A stretch of DNA of 64,000 nt from Herbaspirillum sp. DW155 (lineage in GTDB: Bacteria; Pseudomonadota; Gammaproteobacteria; Burkholderiales; Burkholderiaceae_D), in NCBI RefSeq assembly GCF_037076565.1, contig NZ_AP029028.1:434001-498000 (forward strand), given 5' to 3'. Below the pieces are notes generated by a model. That model made no database searches and was not told where the DNA came from. It saw only the letters and a program-made list of their open reading frames with translations. Of the stretch, positions 17,101 to 27,699 are shown one piece after another. Numbering within the stretch: position 1 is the stretch's first letter; each line of letters opens with the position of its first letter. The translations under genes were made by a program, and so were the position numbers.

Positions 17101-19021
17101 CGCGGATGGCACGCGATGGACTGCGGATGAGCTTGCCGCACACGCCCAATCTGAAGCGCCAGACAACGGTGGGGACGACCATATCGAAGCGTCGCACCAA
17201 TACACTCGCAGCAGTCTGACGCGGGACAGCTTCCTCAGCAGGAACGCCAGCGTCATCAGTACCAGCGGCAAGCTGGCTGATCTGGATCTGATGAGCAGCA
17301 GCTTCACCCTCAATGGAGCCTCAGTTGGCGGCGACTACGCTGCCCGGGTACTCCAGCTCGATACCCGGGTCGCGGGTCAGGCCACGGCATGGATCGGCTT
17401 CTATAGCGGGGGTGCCCACAGCAAGGCTGTCCAGGTGCGCTTTGCCGACAAGGCCGATGGTGGCGTCACCGCCACCGTGCTCAACGCCAAATACACCCCA
17501 GGCAATGTCCTCGGCACGGACTTCGACTGGGACACCAATGGCAAGCTGACCAATGTGGCGACCAGCAACTCGGGCGCCGGTTACGGCTTGGCCAGCATGC
17601 GCCTGAACGGTGTGCCGACCTTCGTCGATGGCAGGCGCTTCGAGGGCGGTGCTGGCAACGACACGGTCGACTATCGGGCAGGCTATGCGGAGGGCGCCAG
17701 CGTGGGCATCGACGCCTCGCTCGTGCGCGGTACCGTCCTCGTCGGCGGCGGCACGGATACGCTGAGCGGCATCGAAAACCTGGGCGGCACCGATGCCGCC
17801 GATCGCCTGGCCGGCGACGCCAACGACAACCGGCTCGAAGGCTATGCCGGTAACGACGTTCTTTACACCGGCGCAGGCAGGGATCAGGTTTCCGGCGGCG
17901 ATGGCGACGATCGCATCGAGGTGGCGCACGACTACCAGCGCAGCAGCCTGACGTGGGACAGCTTCCTGACCAGAAATGCCAGCCTCATCAGCACCAGCGG
18001 CAAGCTGGCCTCGCTTGACCTGGTTGGTAGCCGCTTCACGCTCAATGGCGCGTCGGTCGCCGGCAACTACGCCGCCCGGGTGCTGCAGCTCGACACCCGC
18101 GTTGCCGGCCAGGCCACGGCATGGATCGGCTTCTACGACGGCGCCGTCTACAGCAAGGCGATCCAGGTCCGGTTCACGGATCGGGCCGGGGGCGGTTTCA
18201 CGGCCAGCGTGCTCAATGCCAAATACACTCGCGGCAACGTACTGGGCCGTCTCTTCAACTGGGATACCCAAGGCAAGCTGACCAATGTGGCGACCAGCAC
18301 CACCGCCGGCGGCTACGGGCTGGCCAGCATGACCTTGTACGGCCTGCCAGCCTTTGGCGACGACAAGGTGCTGGCCGGTGATGCCGGCAATGATACCGTC
18401 GACTACCGGGCCAACTATCTGGCAGGGGCGGGGATGGGTATGGATGCCTCGCTGGTCCGTGGCACGGTCATTCTCGGCGGTGGCGTCGATACCTTGATCG
18501 GCATCGAAAACCTGGGCGGTACCGATGCAGCCGACCGCCTCGTCGGCGACGCCAATGACAATCGGATCGAAGGCTACGGAGGGAATGACATCCTGTCCGG
18601 CGGGCGCGCAAACGATATGTTGATCGGGGGGAGTGGCAACGATACTTACCTGTACGGCGCGGGCGATGGGAAAGACATTCTTGTGGATCGCGATGCGGCC
18701 AGCGGCAACATCGACCTCCTGACATTGACGGACATCGACCAGACCCAGCTATGGTTCCGTCACGTGGGCAATGATCTGCAGATCGATGTGCTGGGTACGA
18801 CGGATCAGATCAGGGTCAAGGACTGGTACATAGGAGGCGCCAGTGGAGCCGACAACCACATCGAGCGTATCAGCACGGCCGACGGCATGACCCTCTACGA
18901 CAGCGACGTCGAGAAGCTGGTGCAGGCGATGGCGGCCTTTGCACCGCCCTCGGCCGGGCAGACACGCTGGACCAACGGTCAGAGCAGCAATGGCCAGGTG
19001 CTCCTGACGGTGACGCACTGA
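14150..19021 (+). CDS. Large RTX calcium-binding repeat protein with lipase-like domain, 5' damaged
   Basis: A frame of 1,623 codons. The first 250 or so residues hold an alpha/beta-hydrolase-like segment with the nucleophile elbow FVGHSLGGHLA (Ser about residue 75). From 15330 on, glycine-aspartate nonapeptides of the GGxGxDxLx type occur in clusters (about 15360-15430, 16170-16650, 16790-16870, 17640-17660, 17820-17910, 18370-18390, 18570-18640), the calcium-binding beta-roll of type I-secreted proteins. Two 244-residue blocks are tandem duplicates. The C-terminus is the region where RTX secretion signals normally lie. The start is only nominal: a TTG at 14150, with upstream homology in other frames, so the gene is probably a pseudogene or N-terminally truncated. 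No type I secretion genes lie in the window. Confidence 0.8.
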   Translation: MTTPADQAVRYSQAELSGLKAIYFDTADTLSEYAARVFNWTSVESSLLADRGINANQGGGALIPEGSLLDFVGHSLGGHLAILASRFFPQLADQVVTLNGPGFLPVAESVLSRFSPNWKDEKILRMEGTGDGVSEIGTVYPGKRVLLGQESERSVFSPFSVNHDKVNSVDGLALTELIGKLDPRYAADARLAKSLIDSVSNISAHSYEELLDDFRRLFFPEGIAPTSLNKESDPVSRDSFYVNISALAEKAAFKSAEGRLTIDYLGGRNAENLVQHALMDVAYRYALVTGNPFVVTGADYSAVNTNGKLDLFDKTSGTGKLTQQYLSDRANFLVWKISKNNADADYAKVISSDTTEGDWDYTDMAAKIAMKVDGRGDLFSTAHQIIFGTDTSDTLTGKDQRDHLYGGDGDDTLIGGDGADYLEGGNGADIYQAADGDILFDADSQGVVILAGKRLTGATQRLSEHRWQGAAGEIYTRNGDDLDITLDAQRITIKDGYLRRLAAPSGVLGLALTGEVATPPGDGRVYTGSNLRDIWEWQRIYGVGYYETTGRETFRMGAGDDQVASVGGGDIFYGEDGNDVFIATDGDNYGEGGNGNDVLADGVMLDYISRPVWQEGDQYYVPFLGWTQGPGYWRDEPDVPDVERQERTLGTTGIVMHTLTGTIDRINTNTKDSYAGGQGDDWLWGEGGDDVLAGDAGNDVVYGGEGRDEVTGGDGDDILSGDDLTLNTAGARHGDDFVDGGAGNDTLFGNGGQDDLWGGDGDDRIWGDDAFTPLKFHGDDWISGGAGNDRIYAGGGDDIAYGDEGHDLVVGGEGDDLLYGGDGNDRLVGDLPSAADRDAGTHLYVSATEWSARFYQTQLANGTLSSYAERYQADEAAPGGNDVLDGGAGDDTLMGGRGNDILQGGTGSDTYLFHLGDGVDFIREAAGNVSDVDILQLGSGLTAAATVVTRQGDDLILNWGGDDAVIVNAFFAADASGRIEQVVFADGTRWTADELAAHAQSEAPDNGGDDHIEASHQYTRSSLTRDSFLSRNASVISTSGKLADLDLMSSSFTLNGASVGGDYAARVLQLDTRVAGQATAWIGFYSGGAHSKAVQVRFADKADGGVTATVLNAKYTPGNVLGTDFDWDTNGKLTNVATSNSGAGYGLASMRLNGVPTFVDGRRFEGGAGNDTVDYRAGYAEGASVGIDASLVRGTVLVGGGTDTLSGIENLGGTDAADRLAGDANDNRLEGYAGNDVLYTGAGRDQVSGGDGDDRIEVAHDYQRSSLTWDSFLTRNASLISTSGKLASLDLVGSRFTLNGASVAGNYAARVLQLDTRVAGQATAWIGFYDGAVYSKAIQVRFTDRAGGGFTASVLNAKYTRGNVLGRLFNWDTQGKLTNVATSTTAGGYGLASMTLYGLPAFGDDKVLAGDAGNDTVDYRANYLAGAGMGMDASLVRGTVILGGGVDTLIGIENLGGTDAADRLVGDANDNRIEGYGGNDILSGGRANDMLIGGSGNDTYLYGAGDGKDILVDRDAASGNIDLLTLTDIDQTQLWFRHVGNDLQIDVLGTTDQIRVKDWYIGGASGADNHIERISTADGMTLYDSDVEKLVQAMAAFAPPSAGQTRWTNGQSSNGQVLLTVTH
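17174..17905 (+). repeat. RTX protein internal duplication, unit 1
   Basis: A 732-bp (244-codon) unit beginning at DDHIEASHQYTRSSLT. It contains a beta-rich module with ARVLQLDTRVAGQATAWIGF, VLNAKYTPGN and LTNVATS, followed by short RTX repeats. Unit 2 follows directly in the same frame with high protein identity. Confidence 0.85.
17906..18637 (+). repeat. RTX protein internal duplication, unit 2
   Basis: The second 732-bp copy, starting DDRIEVAHDYQRSSLT, keeps ARVLQLDTRVAGQATAWIGF unchanged and differs at scattered positions, with synonymous changes in between. Equal length and constant register show an unequal-crossover type duplication rather than independent modules. Confidence 0.85.
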
Positions 19022-19057
19022 AGCTGGTTTGTTTCGCGCAATCGGATCAGCACCATG

Positions 19058-19091
19058 AAAAAAGCCGCCGCCCTCATCGGGACGGCGGCTT
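19058..19091 (-). terminator. Rho-independent terminator after valS
   Basis: A 9-bp perfect stem (19062-19070 with 19083-19091) with a 12-base loop. Read on the minus strand it is followed by a run of six T (19058-19063), and it lies about 20 bases past the valS stop. The convergent RTX gene may also use the hairpin. Confidence 0.85.
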
Positions 19092-19112
19092 CGTCATCAG
19101 GATGACGCTGGC

Positions 19113-21923
19113 CTACTTCAGCTTGGCCAGTTGCTCCTTGACCTTCTCCAGCGTAGCGCTGAAGTTGGCCACACGTTCCTTCTCCTGCGCCACCACCGCC
19201 TCGGGCGCGCGCGCCACGAAGCTTTCGTTGGACAGCTTGCCGTTGGCCTTGGCGATCTCGGCGGTCAGGCGGGTGACTTCCTTGCCCAGGCGTTCGCGCT
19301 CGGCGGCAACATCGATCTCCACCTTCAGCATCAGCTTGACCTCGCCGACGATGGCCACTGGTGCCGGCGACTCCGGCAGTTGCGCCACCACGGTGGTTTC
19401 CGACAGGCGCACCAGACCTTGCAGGTAGGGCAGGAAGGATTCGACGGCCGAGGCATCGGCGGCTTCGACAATCAGCGGCACCCGCAGCGATGGCGCCAGT
19501 TGCATCTCGCCGCGCAGGTTGCGGCAGGCGTCGGTGTAGGCCTTGAACTGGGCGACCCAGGCTTCGGCTTCGGTATCGATCTTCTCCAGGTCCGGGCGCG
19601 GATAGGCCTGACGCATGATGGAGTCGCCTGCCGGATCCGGCTTGCGATCAGTCAGCGGGGCCACGCTCTGCCACAGCTGCTCGGTGATGAAGGGCAGCAC
19701 CGGATGGGCCAGGCGCAGCACGCTTTCCAGCACGCGCAGGAGCGTGCGGCGGGTGGCGCGCTGTTGCGCCTCGTTGCCGCTCTGGATCTGGGCCTTGGCC
19801 ATTTCCAGGTACCAGTCGCAATATTCGTCCCAGACGAATTTGTAGATGGCGGTGGCGATGTTGTCGAAGCGGTAGTCGGCAAAACCCTTTTCGACTTCGG
19901 CTTCGGTACGCTGCAGGAGCGACACGATCCAGCGGTCAGCCTTGGAGAACTGCAGCTTCTCCTTGTCGCAGACACCCTTCTCGTGGCCCTCGAAACCGCA
20001 GTCCTGGCCTTCGGTATTCATCAGCACGAAGCGGGTCGCGTTCCACAGCTTGTTGCAGAAGTTGCGATAGCCTTCGCAGCGATTCAGGTCGAAGTTGATG
20101 TTGCGGCCCAGCGTCGCCAGCGAGGCGAAGGTGAAGCGCAGCGCATCGGTGCCGAAGGCCGGGATGCCGTCGGCGAATTCCTTGCGGGTGGCCTTCTCGA
20201 TGCTGGCCGCCTGCTTGGGGTTCATCAGGCCGACCGTACGCTTGGTCACCAGTTCATCCACGCCGATACCATCGATCAGGTCGATCGGGTCCAGCGTATT
20301 GCCCTTGGACTTGGACATCTTCTGGCCCGAGGCATCGCGCACCAGGCCGTGCACGTAGACGGTATCGAAAGGCACCTTGCCGGTGAAGTGCGTGGTCATC
20401 ATGACCATGCGCGCCACCCAGAAGAAGATGATGTCGAAGCCCGTCACCAGTACCGAGGAGGGCAGGAACAGCTTGTAGTCCGGCGTTTCTTCCGGCCAGC
20501 CCAGGGTGGAGAAGGGCACCAGCGCCGAGGAGAACCAGGTATCGAGCACGTCTTCATCGCGCTTGACGGCCTTGCCGCCGGCTTGCGCACGGGCTTCTTC
20601 TTCGGTGCGGGCAACGTAGATGCCGCCGTCCTCGTCGTACCATGCCGGGATCTGATGGCCCCACCACAGCTGGCGCGAGATGCACCAGTCCTGGATGTTG
20701 TTGAGCCACTGGTTGTAGGTGTTGGTCCAGTTCTCGGGCACGAACTTGATCTCGCCCGAGGAGACTTTTTCCAGCGCGGTCTCGGCAATCGACTTGCCGG
20801 GGAAGAAGGTCCCTTCCGGTGCCGGCTTGCTCATGGCCACGAACCACTGGTCGGTCAGCATCGGCTCGATCACCACGCCGGTACGGTCGCCACGCGGCAC
20901 CATCAGCTTGTGCGGCTTGACCTGTTCCAGCAGGCCCAGCGCATCCAGATCGGCCACGATCTGCTTGCGCGCCTCGAAGCGGTCCAGGCCCTGGTACTTC
21001 TCGGGCGCGTTCTCGTTGATGGTGGCCTTGAGGGTGAAGACGCTGATCATTTCCAGGTTGTGGCGGGCGCCGACCTGGTAGTCATTGAAGTCGTGCGCCG
21101 GGGTGATCTTCACGCAGCCGGTGCCGAATTCCTTGTCGACGTATTCATCCTTGATGATGGGAATTTCGCGGCCCACCAGCGGCAGCCGGATCATCTTGCC
21201 CACCAGTGCGGCGTAGCGCTCATCGGTCGGGTCTACGGCCACGGCGACGTCGCCCAGCATGGTTTCCGGACGGGTGGTGGCCACCACGATATGGCCGCTG
21301 CCATCGGCCAGCGGATACTTGATGTGCCACATCGAGCCGTCTTCTTCTTCCGACACCACTTCCAGGTCGGAGACGGCGGTGCCCAGCACCGGATCCCAGT
21401 TCACCAGGCGCTTGCCGCGATAGATCAGACCTTGTTCGTAGAGGCGCACGAAGACTTCGGTGACGGCCTTGGACATCTTCGGGTCCATCGTGAAGTATTC
21501 ACGGGCCCAGTCGGTGGAGGCGCCCATGCGGCGCATCTGGCCGGTGATGGTGGAGCCGGATTTTTCTTTCCACTCCCACACCTTCTCGACGAATTTCTCA
21601 CGGCCCAGGTCGTGGCGCGAGACCTTTTGCGCATCCAGCTGACGTTCCACCACGATCTGGGTGGCGATGCCGGCGTGGTCGGTACCCGGGATCCAGGCGG
21701 TGTTGTAGCCGCGCATGCGGTGGTAGCGCGTCAAGCCATCCATGATGGTCTGGTTGAACGCGTGACCCATGTGCAGGGTGCCGGTCACATTGGGCGGCGG
21801 CAGCTGGATGGAAAACGAGGGCTTCTCCGCGTCGGTGGTGGCGGCGAAGTAACCGCGCTTTTCCCACTCCTCGCGCCAGAATTTCTCAATCTCGGCAGGC
21901 TCGAACGACTTGGCTAATTCCAT
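19113..21923 (-). CDS. valS: Valyl-tRNA synthetase
   Basis: Charges tRNA-Val and edits mischarged threonine. 936 residues, a normal length. The class I signature HMGH lies at residues 51-54 after PPPNVTGTL, and KMSKSKG is present later, together with the editing-domain segment [16 protein letters not shown] and a tryptophan-rich [16 protein letters not shown]. The C-terminal 60 residues form the coiled-coil tRNA-binding arm ending in LAKLK. The start at 21923 (MELAKSFEP) fits the family; the frame continues upstream without support. A minus-strand terminator follows. Confidence 0.97.
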   Translation of the reverse strand: MELAKSFEPAEIEKFWREEWEKRGYFAATTDAEKPSFSIQLPPPNVTGTLHMGHAFNQTIMDGLTRYHRMRGYNTAWIPGTDHAGIATQIVVERQLDAQKVSRHDLGREKFVEKVWEWKEKSGSTITGQMRRMGASTDWAREYFTMDPKMSKAVTEVFVRLYEQGLIYRGKRLVNWDPVLGTAVSDLEVVSEEEDGSMWHIKYPLADGSGHIVVATTRPETMLGDVAVAVDPTDERYAALVGKMIRLPLVGREIPIIKDEYVDKEFGTGCVKITPAHDFNDYQVGARHNLEMISVFTLKATINENAPEKYQGLDRFEARKQIVADLDALGLLEQVKPHKLMVPRGDRTGVVIEPMLTDQWFVAMSKPAPEGTFFPGKSIAETALEKVSSGEIKFVPENWTNTYNQWLNNIQDWCISRQLWWGHQIPAWYDEDGGIYVARTEEEARAQAGGKAVKRDEDVLDTWFSSALVPFSTLGWPEETPDYKLFLPSSVLVTGFDIIFFWVARMVMMTTHFTGKVPFDTVYVHGLVRDASGQKMSKSKGNTLDPIDLIDGIGVDELVTKRTVGLMNPKQAASIEKATRKEFADGIPAFGTDALRFTFASLATLGRNINFDLNRCEGYRNFCNKLWNATRFVLMNTEGQDCGFEGHEKGVCDKEKLQFSKADRWIVSLLQRTEAEVEKGFADYRFDNIATAIYKFVWDEYCDWYLEMAKAQIQSGNEAQQRATRRTLLRVLESVLRLAHPVLPFITEQLWQSVAPLTDRKPDPAGDSIMRQAYPRPDLEKIDTEAEAWVAQFKAYTDACRNLRGEMQLAPSLRVPLIVEAADASAVESFLPYLQGLVRLSETTVVAQLPESPAPVAIVGEVKLMLKVEIDVAAERERLGKEVTRLTAEIAKANGKLSNESFVARAPEAVVAQEKERVANFSATLEKVKEQLAKLK

Positions 21924-22103
21924 GATTTGACGTGTGTTTTTGCGAAACCCAGCATTATAAGGGACGGACAGGGCAAATCTCGCCACAGGCGCGAAATTGA
22001 CGCGCTCAACGCCGGGATTTGGCAGCCCGCCAATCCATTGCCCCAGGGCATGTTGCCTGGTCCGAATGCTGCGCTGCACACCCAGCCCATCCGAAATGAA
22101 GCC

Positions 22104-22131
22104 TTGTCCATCACGATATTTGGAGTAGAAT
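22104..22131 (+). promoter_or_regulatory. Predicted sigma-70 promoter of the thi operon
   Basis: TTGTCC (22104-22109) and TAGAAT (22126-22131) are separated by 16 bp and lie about 35 bases before the TPP aptamer, as expected for a riboswitch-bearing transcript. No other good candidate is seen in the gap between valS and thiC. Confidence 0.55.
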
Positions 22132-22164
22132 CCGGCCCACGACAACGACCGCGCAAGCGGCCCG

Positions 22165-24288
<2,124 letters not shown>

Positions 24289-24293
24289 GCGCC

Positions 24294-24494
24294 ATGCAGA
24301 TCGAACTGAACGGCAAGCCGCATCCGCTGCCTGACGGCGCCACGCTGGACCAGCTCATTGCCGGCCTGTCATTGGCCGGCAAGGCAGTGGCCGTGGCGGT
24401 CAACCGCCAGGTGGTGCCCAGTGCGCAATGGCCCTCGCGCGCGCTGGCCGAGGCCGACAAGGTAGACGTAGTGCGCGCCATCGGGGGCGGATGA
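24294..24494 (+). CDS. thiS: Sulfur carrier protein ThiS
   Basis: A 66-residue ubiquitin-like protein that carries sulfur as a C-terminal thiocarboxylate for thiazole synthesis. It starts [12 protein letters not shown] and ends with the required Gly-Gly (AIGGG, one extra Gly). It begins 5 bases after the thiC stop. Many betaproteobacteria have thiO between thiC and thiS; no thiO is present here. Confidence 0.93.
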   Translation: MQIELNGKPHPLPDGATLDQLIAGLSLAGKAVAVAVNRQVVPSAQWPSRALAEADKVDVVRAIGGG

Positions 24495-24574
24495 AAGAGT
24501 GTTCCGCTGCGGCGCGCGAGTGCCGCCAGCGGCCGCACCCCATGGCACGCAGCTCTCAAAGACAAGGAATCGAC

Positions 24575-25384
24575 ATGAACATGAACGACGCCCCGCTCGT
24601 CAATGACGACAAGGGCCTGACCATCGCCGGCAAGACCTATCGCTCGCGCCTGCTGGTGGGCAGCGGCAAGTACAAGGACCTCGACGAAACCCGCGCGGCG
24701 ACTGTCGCCAGCGGCGCCGAGATCATCACGGTGGCGATCCGCCGCGTCAACATCGGCCAGGACCCGAATGCACCCAGCCTGCTGGATGCGGTGCCGCCTT
24801 CCGAATTCACCATCCTGCCCAACACCGCCGGCTGCTACAACGCCGCCGATGCGGTCTACACGCTGCAACTGGCGCGCGAACTGCTGGGTGGTCACAAGCT
24901 GGTCAAGCTGGAAGTGCTGGGCGATGAAAAGACGCTCTTCCCCAACATGCCCGAAACGCTCAAAGCCGCCGAGACCCTGGTCAAGGATGGCTTCGACGTG
25001 ATGGTCTATTGCAGCGACGATCCGATTCAGGCGCGCATGCTGGAAGACCTGGGTGTGGCCGCCGTCATGCCGCTGGCCTCGCTGATCGGCTCGGGCATGG
25101 GCATTCTGAACCCCTGGAATCTCTCGCTCATCATCGAACAGGCGCGCGTGCCGGTGCTGGTCGATGCCGGCGTGGGCACCGCATCCGATGCAGCCATTGC
25201 GATGGAACTGGGCTGTGATGGCGTGCTGATGAACACCGCCATCGCTGGTGCACGCGATCCGATTCGCATGGCACGTGCCATGAAGCTGGCGGTGGAAGCG
25301 GGCCGCGAAGCTTTCCTGGCCGGGCGCATCGCGCGCAAGTTTGCTGCCTCGCCGTCCTCGCCGATGGCCGGGCGCGTGGCGTGA
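24575..25384 (+). CDS. thiG: Thiazole synthase ThiG
   Basis: Builds the thiazole phosphate ring from deoxyxylulose phosphate, dehydroglycine and ThiS thiocarboxylate. 269 residues with the TIM-barrel signatures [27 protein letters not shown] (Schiff-base Lys), [27 protein letters not shown] and [12 protein letters not shown]. Start at 24575 follows AAGGA; a frame opening at 24428 lies inside thiS and is not the start. The 80 bases between thiS and thiG hold no gene. Its stop overlaps the thiD start. Confidence 0.96.
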   Translation: MNMNDAPLVNDDKGLTIAGKTYRSRLLVGSGKYKDLDETRAATVASGAEIITVAIRRVNIGQDPNAPSLLDAVPPSEFTILPNTAGCYNAADAVYTLQLARELLGGHKLVKLEVLGDEKTLFPNMPETLKAAETLVKDGFDVMVYCSDDPIQARMLEDLGVAAVMPLASLIGSGMGILNPWNLSLIIEQARVPVLVDAGVGTASDAAIAMELGCDGVLMNTAIAGARDPIRMARAMKLAVEAGREAFLAGRIARKFAASPSSPMAGRVA

Positions 25385-26253
25385 CGATGCAGGCCGCCTA
25401 TCGCGCCACGCCACCCTGCGTGCTGGTCTTCTCCGGCTCCGACCCCAGCGGCGGGGCCGGCATGCAGGCTGATATCCCTGCCATCACGGCGCTGGGCTGC
25501 CATCCCTTGTCGGTGCCCACTGCATTGACCGTGCAGGATAACGTCAGCGTCTTCGCCGTGCATGCGCTCGATCCGGAACTGGTGCGGCATCAGGCCCAGG
25601 TTCTGATCGATCGCTTCGACATCGCTGCGGTCAAGCTGGGCATCGCCGGCAGTCACGAGAATGCTGAAGTGATCGCCGGATTGATTCGTCAGTTGCGCGC
25701 ACGTGATCCGCAATTGCCGGTGGTACTCGATCCCGTGCTGGCCAATGGCAAGGGCGACCAGCTCTCGCGCGACGATGCCGCGCGCGTGATCGAACCGCTC
25801 TACGAACTGGCTACCGTCATCACTCCCAACCTCAACGAGGCGCGGCGCCTCTGCGGTGATGTGGAACCGGCGCGGCAGGCGGCCCTGCTGATGAAGCGCG
25901 GATGTGCGCATGTGCTGCTCAAGGGCGGCCATGGTCCGCAGGAGCAGGATGTGATCAATCGCTGGTACGGACAATTGCTCCGTTCCGAGTTTGCCGAAGA
26001 GGCCATCGAAAGCGCGCGCTGGTGCTGGCCCCGCCTGAGCGATGAATTCCACGGCAGCGGTTGCACGCTGGCGGCCGCCCTGTCGGCCTGCCTGGCACGC
26101 GGCCTGCCCATGCGCGAGGCCATCGAGCTGGCGCAGCAGTACACGCAGCATGCGCTGTCGACGTCCTATGCGATTGCCGAAGGGCAGCGCATCCCCAATC
26201 GCGTGCCTGCCTTTGAACCCGTTATAGATGCCGCCGTTGCGGCAGGAGCATGA
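25381..26253 (+). CDS. thiD: Hydroxymethylpyrimidine/phosphomethylpyrimidine kinase ThiD
   Basis: Phosphorylates HMP to HMP-PP for coupling with the thiazole. 290 residues, ribokinase fold: [15 protein letters not shown] near the N-terminus, [37 protein letters not shown] and the catalytic [15 protein letters not shown] near residue 220. The start is either the GTG at 25381, overlapping the thiG stop by 4 bases, or the ATG at 25387. The overlap indicates translational coupling. Confidence 0.94.
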   Translation: MTMQAAYRATPPCVLVFSGSDPSGGAGMQADIPAITALGCHPLSVPTALTVQDNVSVFAVHALDPELVRHQAQVLIDRFDIAAVKLGIAGSHENAEVIAGLIRQLRARDPQLPVVLDPVLANGKGDQLSRDDAARVIEPLYELATVITPNLNEARRLCGDVEPARQAALLMKRGCAHVLLKGGHGPQEQDVINRWYGQLLRSEFAEEAIESARWCWPRLSDEFHGSGCTLAAALSACLARGLPMREAIELAQQYTQHALSTSYAIAEGQRIPNRVPAFEPVIDAAVAAGA

Positions 26254-26254
26254 C

Positions 26255-26887
26255 ATGAAACCCGAGTATGCAAAGCATCTGCGCGGCCTTTATATCGTCA
26301 CACCCGATTGGGATGATCTGTCCCAATTGATGGCTGCGACTGAGCTGGCGCTGAAAAATGGTGCCGCGCTGGTGCAGTACCGACACAAGAGCGCCAGTGC
26401 CGGGCAGCGACTTGCGCAGGCTTCGGCGCTGCTGGCGCTGTGCCACCAATATGATGTGCCGCTGATCATCAACGATCACGTGGACCTGTGCCTGGAGATT
26501 GGCGCCGATGGCGTCCATGTGGGTGGTACCGATGCGTCCATCGCTGAAGTGCGCAAAGCGGTCGGGCCGGACCGCATCGTCGGTGCCTCCTGCTACGGCA
26601 CGCTGGAACTGGCGCATGCGGCGCATCGCGACGGCGCAAGCTATGTGGCCTTCGGCGGCTTCTATCCCTCGCGCGTCAAAAAATATGATTTCCGGACCGC
26701 ACCGGAAATCATCGCCCAATCCAAGCGCGAGATCCCCTTGCCGGTGGTGGTGATCGGCGGCATCACGCTGGAGAACGCGCCGCCGCTGGTGGAGCAGGGG
26801 GCGGACATGGTGGCCGTCATCAGCAGTGTGTATCTGGTGCCCGTGGCTGAGCGCAAGACGCGGGAGTTGGCTGATCTCTATCGCTGA
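26255..26887 (+). CDS. thiE: Thiamine-phosphate synthase ThiE
   Basis: Joins HMP-PP and thiazole phosphate to thiamine phosphate. 210 residues, TIM barrel: GLYIVTPD, LVQYRHKSA (diphosphate-binding), LIINDHVDL, GADGVHVGGTD, GASCYGTLELA, VAFGGFYPSRVK and VVVIGGIT. Start at 26255 is one base after the thiD stop, with CAGGAG upstream. It is the last gene of the riboswitch-controlled operon and is followed by a terminator. Confidence 0.95.
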   Translation: MKPEYAKHLRGLYIVTPDWDDLSQLMAATELALKNGAALVQYRHKSASAGQRLAQASALLALCHQYDVPLIINDHVDLCLEIGADGVHVGGTDASIAEVRKAVGPDRIVGASCYGTLELAHAAHRDGASYVAFGGFYPSRVKKYDFRTAPEIIAQSKREIPLPVVVIGGITLENAPPLVEQGADMVAVISSVYLVPVAERKTRELADLYR

Positions 26888-26910
26888 GGCAGGCAATCCG
26901 AACGGCTCGC

Positions 26911-26944
26911 AAAAAAAATGCCGTTCGAGTGAACGGCATTTTTG
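26911..26944. terminator. Bidirectional terminator between thiE and dps
   Basis: A 10-bp stem (26917-26926 with 26931-26940) and GAGT loop, with an A-run on the left and a T-run on the right. It can therefore terminate both the plus-strand thi operon and the convergent dps transcript. Confidence 0.88.
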
Positions 26945-26967
26945 ATTGGGCCAAGGCCCGGCGATCA

Positions 26968-27462
26968 TCAGCCTTCCAGCAGGCTGCGCAGCATCCACGC
27001 ATTCTTTTCATGCAGCTGCATGCGCTGGGTCAGCAGGTCGGCGGTCGGTTCATCGGCCGCCGCATCCACGGTCGGGAAGATCGAACGTGCGGTGCGGGTC
27101 ACGGCTTCCTGGCCGGCCACCAGCTGGGCGATCATCTCTTGCGCGTTGGGCACGCCATCGGCTTCGGGGATCGAGGACAGCTTGGCGAATTCCTTGTACG
27201 AACCCGGTGCCGGATAACCCAGCGCGCGGATGCGTTCAGCGATCAGGTCCACTGCCAGCGCCAGTTCGTTGTACTGGCCTTCAAACATCAGATGCAGGGT
27301 GTTGAACATCGGACCGGTCACGTTCCAGTGGAAGTTGTGGGTCTTCAGGTACAGGGTGTAGGTGTCGGCCAGCAGCTTGGACAGGCCGTCGGCAATCTTC
27401 TTGCGGTCCTTGTCGTTGATGCCGATGTTGATCGAGGGGGCTGCCACATTCTTCTTTGCCAT
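26968..27462 (-). CDS. dps: Dps-family ferritin-like DNA-protection protein
   Basis: A 164-residue Dps subunit; the dodecamer oxidises and stores iron and protects DNA during oxidative stress. Ferroxidase ligands at the subunit interface are visible: H45 in [11 protein letters not shown]57 in TLHLMF, D72 and E76 in VDLIAERI. The N-terminus MAKKNV is slightly basic. Two tandem ATGs (27465 and 27462) follow AAGGAG; the second has the better spacing. Convergent with thiE. No recognisable OxyR site was found upstream. Confidence 0.93.
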   Translation of the reverse strand: MAKKNVAAPSINIGINDKDRKKIADGLSKLLADTYTLYLKTHNFHWNVTGPMFNTLHLMFEGQYNELALAVDLIAERIRALGYPAPGSYKEFAKLSSIPEADGVPNAQEMIAQLVAGQEAVTRTARSIFPTVDAAADEPTADLLTQRMQLHEKNAWMLRSLLEG

Positions 27463-27639
27463 CATTCGCTCCTTAGCTGTTCGGTTGTTCGTAAGCGGGG
27501 TACATAACACTGCGCAACTCCGCGATTCTATTGCAAATCGCAAACGGACAAACTGCGACTACGCAATTATTGTTAAGAGAGTGAGGACTGCGTTCCGTAT
27601 TTCAATCGATTTTTCCGATAAATGCACAGTTATAAATCA

Positions 27640-27673
27640 ATGGGGCCGATAGACAAAAATCTATCGGCCCCAT
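27640..27673 (-). terminator. Long perfect hairpin after the MFS gene
   Basis: A 13-bp perfect stem (27640-27652 with 27661-27673) with an 8-base A-rich loop, 27 bases past the stop of the minus-strand MFS gene. The trailing bases on the minus strand (TTGATTTATAA) are only moderately T-rich, so it is a probable rather than certain terminator. Confidence 0.65.
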
Positions 27674-27699
27674 GTTCGTGCGCTTCTGACGTAAGCAGA

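Noticed and set aside
15330-18640. Dense short repeats resembling a CRISPR or satellite array
   Set aside because: They are in-frame Gly/Asp RTX nonapeptide codons with variable sequence and no spacer structure.
19131-21917. 928-codon open frame antisense to valS
   Set aside because: Mirror of the codon bias in a GC-rich gene; valS is certain and the antisense product shows His/Gly/Val-rich low-complexity text without any domain.
27463-27640. OxyR-type operator upstream of dps
   Set aside because: No ATAG-N7-CTAT pattern could be aligned; only generic AT-rich sequence is seen.
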